DNA of 64,000 bases. Source: Pararobbsia alpina_A (GTDB lineage: Bacteria; Pseudomonadota; Gammaproteobacteria; Burkholderiales; Burkholderiaceae). Position numbers and translations under genes: made by a program. The first letter of the stretch is position 1, and each line of letters opens with the position of its first letter. The stretch covers positions 744,001 to 808,000 of the forward strand of contig NZ_OZ221288.1 of assembly GCF_965118125.1 (NCBI RefSeq). The letters are read 5' to 3'. The notes beneath the pieces were generated by a model. It saw nothing but the letters and a program-made list of their open reading frames with translations. It made no database searches and was not told the origin of the DNA. Positions 59,536 through 64,000 of this stretch are shown one piece after another.

Positions 59536-59997
59536 TTACCCTTCCTCGCTCACGTCGACCTCGCCGCATGCGGCGAGGTTGGCACGCACGCGCTTGAGCA
59601 TCGACAGCAGCGTCGCGACCTCTTCGCTTGAAAACCCCTCGGTAATCCTGGCCGTCAGGTCGTCGCCAAGCTTGAGCGCCGCGTCGAGCCGATCATCGGC
59701 CTTGTCGGTCATGCTGACCAACAGCGCGCGCCGGTCCGCCGGATCGGCCTGCCGCTTCACCCACCCCGCCGCTTCCATGCGGTCGATCATCCGCGCGACC
59801 GTCATCGGCGTCACATCCGCGAGCGTCGCGAGATCCGTCTGACGCATTTCGCCATACGCCGTCATATAGACGAGCAGGCGGCACTGCGCGCGCGTCAACT
59901 CGATTTCCTGCTTCGCGCGCTGGTCATAGATGACCCCATAACGGCGTGCGATATCGCCGATCACAAATCCCAAACGGTTTTCGATTGCGCGTTTCAT
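59536..59997 (-). CDS. MarR-family transcriptional regulator
   Basis: 153 residues from ATG 59997. MarR winged helix: LTRAQCRLLVYMTAYGEMRQ, TDLATLADVTPMTVARMIDR, MEAAGWVKRQADPADRRALL with the DxRxxxV wing. It is divergent from the EmrB-type exporter (170 bases between), the classical emrR-emrB arrangement, and probably represses it until a drug or phenolic binds. A frame starting at 60093 is not used. Confidence 0.9.
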   Translation of the reverse strand: MKRAIENRLGFVIGDIARRYGVIYDQRAKQEIELTRAQCRLLVYMTAYGEMRQTDLATLADVTPMTVARMIDRMEAAGWVKRQADPADRRALLVSMTDKADDRLDAALKLGDDLTARITEGFSSEEVATLLSMLKRVRANLAACGEVDVSEEG

Positions 59998-60168
59998 GCG
60001 GTTCGTGAAGTTCCTGTGGGTCGTTCGGGCCGTATGGTACGACGAGGCGCGCGCGGACGCGGAACGGCGCGTCGCACAGGTCGCTTCGGGCAAACGCCAA
60101 TGTTTCAGTAAGTCGCAATATAATATGTTGGCTTATTAATTTCAGGGCGCGCGCTCCGAACCCCTTGG

Positions 60169-61950
60169 ATGCGCGCCTTTCCCGTTGCTGCTGCGACTTC
60201 ACGACGTGTTTCGTCGACCGCGAATTTACTGACCGTGAGCCATCGATCGGCCGCTTCGGCGGCGCGCCAACCCACACCGGAGCCTGACGACCCGGCTGCA
60301 TCCAATCCGGAGAACGCGTCCGTTCTGCGCGCTGTGGACGAGCCAGGGCAAGAAGGCCTGACGGCGACTGCCGCGGCCGAAGCCGAAGCCACAGCGGCTG
60401 CGCCGTCCACTGTCCCTCCGGTGTCCACGACCGCGGGCGCCGGCCTCAATCGCGGCATGATCACCGTATCGCTGATGCTGGCGACGCTGATGCAGACCCT
60501 CGACAGCACGATCGCGAACGTCGCGCTGCCTCATATGCAGGGGACCCTGTCGGCATCTCAGGACGAAATTACCTGGGTGCTGACGTCATATATCGTGGCC
60601 GCCGCGATCGCGACTCCGCTGACCGGCTGGCTCAGCGACCATCTCGGTGTCAAGCGGCTGCTCGCCGTCGCGGTCGGTGGCTTCACGATTGCGTCAGCGC
60701 TGTGCGGCATGTCAGAGACGTTGACGCAGATCATTGCCTCGCGACTGTTGCAAGGCATTTTCGGCGCATCGCTCGTGCCGCTGTCGCAATCGATCCTGCT
60801 CGATATCAACCCGCGCGAAAAGCAGGGCCAGGCCATGGCGGTCTGGGGGATGGGCGTGATGGTCGGGCCGATCCTCGGACCCACGCTCGGGGGGTGGCTG
60901 ACCGACAGCTACAACTGGCGCTGGGTCTTCTTTATCAACCTGCCCGTCGGCGCGTTTGCGCTCTTCGGCGTGCTGACCTATCTGCCCGATCGAAAACGCG
61001 TCACACGCAACGCACTCGACTTCTTCGGCTTCGCCATGCTCTCGCTCGCGATCGGCGCATTCCAGGCGTTGCTCGATCGCGGCGAACAACTCGACTGGTT
61101 CGGTTCGCTTGAAATCCAGATCGAAGCGCTGATCGCAGCGATCAGCTTCGCCTTCTTCATCGTTCATACCGCGACCGCGGGCAAGCGCTCGTTCTTTCGG
61201 GCCGAGTTACTGCGCGACCGGAATTTCGTGACCGGGACGTGCTTTATCTTTGTGGTCGGCGCGGTGCTCTACGCGACGCGCGCCCTGTTACCGCCGATGT
61301 TGCAGTCGCTGATGGGCTACCCCGTGGCCACGACCGGTCTGGTGACCGCGCCCAGCGGCATCGGCACGATGATCGCCATGCTGCTGGCCGGAAGACTGCT
61401 CGGCAAAGTGGAAACACGCATGCTGCTGTTCACGGGCTTCATCATTTCCGCGGTCGCGCTCTACATGATGATGAAGTACACCATCGTCCTGTCGAGCGCC
61501 GATATCGTCTGGCCCGGCGTGATTCAAGGCTTTGGACTGGGGCTGATCTTCGTGCCCTTGAGTTCGGTGTCGTTCTCGAGCCTCTCTGCGGAACTGCGTG
61601 CGGACGGCACGGCGATCTACAGCCTGATGCGCAATCTGGGCAGCAGCCTGGGTATTTCGATCATCCAGACGATGGTGACGCGCAATACGCAGATCTCGCA
61701 TTCGTCACTGGCGAGCTACGCTACGCCGTTCAATCCGGTCATGCGGGCGCAGGTCGATATGTCGTCGCCGTCGGCCATGGCAATGCTCGACAGGATGATC
61801 GGCCAGCAGGCGTCGATGATTGCGTACGACGATGCGTTCAAGCTGATGTTCATCGCCACGCTCGTCGTCGTTCCGCTGCTCGCGCTGATCAGCAAACCGA
61901 AACGGCAGGCTCCGCTGGACCCCAGCGAAGCCCACGTGGCGATGGATTGA
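60169..61950 (+). CDS. MFS multidrug exporter, DHA2 family (EmrB/QacA-like)
   Basis: 593 residues by the longest frame; the membrane part begins at about residue 96 (MITVSLMLATLMQTLDSTIA). Fourteen helices are expected. The DHA2 motif is LDSTIANVALPHMQG, and loop 2 shows GWLSDHLGVKRLLAV. The Ala/Glu/Pro-rich first 95 residues are unusual for the family; the true start could be GTG 60235 or within it. The gene is divergent from the MarR gene, with TATAAT at 60119-60124 in the space between, and probably exports drugs or phenolic compounds by proton antiport. Confidence 0.88.
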   Translation: MRAFPVAAATSRRVSSTANLLTVSHRSAASAARQPTPEPDDPAASNPENASVLRAVDEPGQEGLTATAAAEAEATAAAPSTVPPVSTTAGAGLNRGMITVSLMLATLMQTLDSTIANVALPHMQGTLSASQDEITWVLTSYIVAAAIATPLTGWLSDHLGVKRLLAVAVGGFTIASALCGMSETLTQIIASRLLQGIFGASLVPLSQSILLDINPREKQGQAMAVWGMGVMVGPILGPTLGGWLTDSYNWRWVFFINLPVGAFALFGVLTYLPDRKRVTRNALDFFGFAMLSLAIGAFQALLDRGEQLDWFGSLEIQIEALIAAISFAFFIVHTATAGKRSFFRAELLRDRNFVTGTCFIFVVGAVLYATRALLPPMLQSLMGYPVATTGLVTAPSGIGTMIAMLLAGRLLGKVETRMLLFTGFIISAVALYMMMKYTIVLSSADIVWPGVIQGFGLGLIFVPLSSVSFSSLSAELRADGTAIYSLMRNLGSSLGISIIQTMVTRNTQISHSSLASYATPFNPVMRAQVDMSSPSAMAMLDRMIGQQASMIAYDDAFKLMFIATLVVVPLLALISKPKRQAPLDPSEAHVAMD

Positions 61951-62033
61951 GTGCTTGAGCGGGCGTTCAGGTTGGCGCTTGGGCGGGCGCCCGGGTGGTG
62001 GCTTTGCAAAGCGCCAAGGTGATTCCCCGCTGA

Positions 62034-63080
62034 TTAACCGCGCCCTGCCTCAACGAGTTGCTTGCGACGATTCGCGCCCTGACGTTCGAACATCCAGCCC
62101 GGATATTCGGCGGGCAGCGCGCTGACTTCATTGAGCGCGGCCAGTTCGTCGGCGCTCAATTGCACGTTCGTCGCGGCAATGTTGTCGTCGAGCTGATCCA
62201 CCCTCTTGGCACCGATGATCACGCTCGTGACCTGTTGCTGATGCAGCAGCCACGCCAGTGCGATCTGCGCGACCGACACTTTCTTCGCATCGGCGATCTT
62301 GCGCATCACGTCGACGCAATCAAATGCACGTTCCTTGTCGACCGGCGGAAAATCGAACGTCGTACGACGGTTACCTGCCTCGCCCTTCTGGTCTCGTGCG
62401 TACTTGCCGCTCAGCAGACCGCCCGCAAGCGGGCTCCACACCATGAGGCCCACGTCTTCGCTCTTGAGCAACGGCACGATTTCGCGCTCGAGGTCGCGGC
62501 CCGCAATCGTGTAGTACGCCTGAAGCGACTCGAAGCGCGCGAGGCCGTGCTTATCGGCGATGCCGAGCGCCTTCATGATCTGCCACGCCGCCCAGTTCGA
62601 CACGCCCACGTAACGCACATGGCCGTGCTGCACGAGGTTGTCGAGCGCGCGCACCGTTTCCTCGATCGGCGTGGCCGGATCGAAACCGTGGATCTGATAG
62701 AGGTCGATATGATCGAGCTGCAGGCGCTTGAGGCTCGCCTTGACGCCATCCATGATGTGCGAGCGCGACATGCCGCGTGAATTCGGCCCCTTGCCCGTTT
62801 CGCCGAACACCTTGGTGGCAATGACCACATCCTCTCGCGGCACCTTCAGATTGCGCAGTGCCTGTCCCGTGATCTGCTCCGAGATGCCCTGCGAATAGAC
62901 GTCGGCGGTATCGATGAAGTTGATGCCGGCTTCGAGCGAGCGGCCGACCAGCGCGTCGGCTTCCGATTGCTGGAGCGTGCCGATCTGGCTCCAGATTTCT
63001 CCCGTACCGCCGAACGTCATCGTGCCGAGGCACAATTCCGACACGAACAAACCCGTATGGCCCAGTTTCTTGTAGCGCAT
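62034..63080 (-). CDS. Aldo/keto reductase
   Basis: 348 residues from ATG 63080. TIM-barrel AKR with MRYKKLGHTGLFVSELCLGT at the start, the catalytic Asp and Tyr in INFIDTADVYSQG, Lys in VVIATKVFGE, and HIDLYQIHGFDP with the active-site His. The C-terminal VIIGAKRVDQLDDNIAA binds NADP. Reduces aldehydes or ketones; the subgroup is close to YajO/general stress proteins. A longer frame to 63497 exists but it covers the divergent regulator. It is probably controlled by that AraC-type protein. Confidence 0.92.
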   Translation of the reverse strand: MRYKKLGHTGLFVSELCLGTMTFGGTGEIWSQIGTLQQSEADALVGRSLEAGINFIDTADVYSQGISEQITGQALRNLKVPREDVVIATKVFGETGKGPNSRGMSRSHIMDGVKASLKRLQLDHIDLYQIHGFDPATPIEETVRALDNLVQHGHVRYVGVSNWAAWQIMKALGIADKHGLARFESLQAYYTIAGRDLEREIVPLLKSEDVGLMVWSPLAGGLLSGKYARDQKGEAGNRRTTFDFPPVDKERAFDCVDVMRKIADAKKVSVAQIALAWLLHQQQVTSVIIGAKRVDQLDDNIAATNVQLSADELAALNEVSALPAEYPGWMFERQGANRRKQLVEAGRG

Positions 63081-63293
63081 CTGCAGTCTCCGCGATGATT
63101 GGACAATAAGCGCCGGACCGACCAGCCCGGCCGCAACTGGCGCAGTCTGCGCTTGCGCACTGCGGCGCAGGTAGCACGATCCTGTAGATAATTTGCCTAA
63201 ATCTGCAAATGGCAGGGCCCACACATTGCAACGCGCGTACGCGGGAGTAAGCTGGCGATCTCGTCTACGCACCGCAGCATCCCTCTGCAACCC

Positions 63294-64000
63294 ATGGACA
63301 TCCAAGCCTCCCCCGATGTACTTCAGCAAGCCGCACTCGATCGGCAGCTCGCCGAGCTTGCGGGGCTGATTGAACGATTCACCGGCGTTGACGGCGTGCA
63401 CGAAACCGCCGTACCCGGCCTGCTGCTGACCCGCATGTCGACGGCTCGGAAACCGCATCATGGTTTCCAGCAGCCGGCGCTCGCGGTGATCGCGCAATGC
63501 TCAAAGAAGTTGATGGTCGGCAATGAGACGTATATCTACGACCCGTTGAACTACCTCGTGACGTCCGTCAATCTGCCGGGCGTCGCCGAGATCGTGGGCA
63601 TGTCGCCCGATCATCCGTATCTGAGCCTGCGCCTGGACCTCGACGTCGAACGCATCGGTGCGTTGCTGCGCGAAGCCAATCTGCCGGCTTCGGCATCGCA
63701 GGAAGCGACGCGCGGCGTGTTCATGTCGCGCATGTCGCCGCCGCTCGTCGACGCGGTCGTGCGACTCGTACGCCTGCTCGATACGCCGGACGACATTCCG
63801 ATCCTCGCGCCGCTGATCGAGCGCGAAATCCACTATCGCCTGATCATGGACGGGCAAGGTGCGCGTCTGAGCCAGATCGCGCTGACCGGCAGCCATACGC
63901 AACGCATCGCGAAAGCGATTGGCTTGCTGCGCGATAACTACAACCAGCCGCTGCGCATCGAAACGATCGCCCGCAACGTGAATATGAGTCCGTCGTCGCT
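63294..64000 (+). CDS. AraC-family regulator, 3' end beyond window
   Basis: 235 residues are visible. The AraC N-terminal domain (AraC_N, about 20-190) has TRMSTARKPHHGFQQPALAV, IAQCSKKLMVGNETYIYDPL and SPPLVDAVVRLVRLLDTPDD. The first HTH helices start near the edge (RIAKAIGLLRDNYNQPLRIE, IARNVNMSPSS). In this group the regulator is often divergent from an aldo/keto reductase or short-chain dehydrogenase that it activates; that arrangement is present. ATG 63294 is preceded by a weak site. The end is missing. Confidence 0.88.
   Translation, partial: MDIQASPDVLQQAALDRQLAELAGLIERFTGVDGVHETAVPGLLLTRMSTARKPHHGFQQPALAVIAQCSKKLMVGNETYIYDPLNYLVTSVNLPGVAEIVGMSPDHPYLSLRLDLDVERIGALLREANLPASASQEATRGVFMSRMSPPLVDAVVRLVRLLDTPDDIPILAPLIEREIHYRLIMDGQGARLSQIALTGSHTQRIAKAIGLLRDNYNQPLRIETIARNVNMSPSS

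Noticed and set aside
63081..63497. N-terminal extension of the aldo/keto reductase
   Set aside because: It is antisense to the AraC-type gene at 63294 and lacks family features; the AKR family starts at 63080.

Overview
The window is high-G+C proteobacterial chromosome, most likely Burkholderiaceae (Burkholderia/Paraburkholderia/Pandoraea-like). The evidence is the codon use, the dense layout of short operons, and gene families typical of that group: an H-NS-like protein with GRPAK AT-hooks, a DUF3311 plus sodium:solute symporter pair, a HiPIP, a DUF2934 protein, many AraC/LysR/PadR/MarR regulators, and EAL/GGDEF signalling proteins. No rRNA, tRNA or CRISPR array was seen.

Layout. 1-7.4 kb: the 5' part of an EAL/HDOD protein (cut by the window edge), a TPP-dependent enzyme, an ABM-domain protein, a TetR-like regulator behind a perfect FNR/ANR-type box, and a GAF-PAS-GGDEF-EAL protein. 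7.5-15 kb: an exported methyltransferase, a CAP-domain lipoprotein, an AraC regulator, a GNAT acetyltransferase, a class II aldolase, arsC with a strong terminator, and an H-NS-family protein. 15.4-18.3 kb: a copper-handling operon (Met/His-rich DUF2946 protein, outer-membrane-like protein, copC, copD). 18.5-23.3 kb: an MFS exporter with a divergent LysR gene, a HiPIP and a small ABC exporter. 23.5-27.9 kb: a LexA (SOS) box followed by two overlapping genes, a VRR-NUC/FAN1-like nuclease and a DinG-type helicase with an extra N-terminal nuclease-like domain. 28.3-34.9 kb: DUF3311/symporter, a large Pro-Ala-repeat exported protein, two Hsp20 genes and an LLM flavin oxidoreductase.

35,266-57,687 is a 22.4-kb inserted element. 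It splits a hot-dog acyl-CoA thioesterase gene exactly: the first 19 codons lie at 57,743-57,688 and the rest at 35,265-34,921, and joining the two at the shared GGCAC restores a 131-codon frame. The flanks carry a 5-bp direct repeat (GTGCC) and the element ends are imperfect inverted repeats. Its left end holds four overlapping recombination genes: three tyrosine-recombinase-like proteins and one small protein. The middle holds an Xre regulator, two HAD-like proteins (one lacking the nucleophile), several small unknowns and an orphan AbiEi-type antitoxin. The right 11 kb is one minus-strand operon: SF2 helicase with a nuclease-like C-terminus, GHKL-type ATPase, SIR2-like protein, HerA ATPase, and a 1250-residue Dsr1-like SIR2 protein. 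Stop and start codons overlap between the three inner genes. This looks like a mobile defence island, and the operon is the best candidate for a poorly described anti-phage system.

57.7-64 kb: a PadR regulator with two tandem 20-bp operator-like sequences upstream, a siderophore-interacting flavoprotein, a MarR gene divergent from an EmrB-type exporter, an aldo/keto reductase and a divergent AraC-type regulator running off the right edge.
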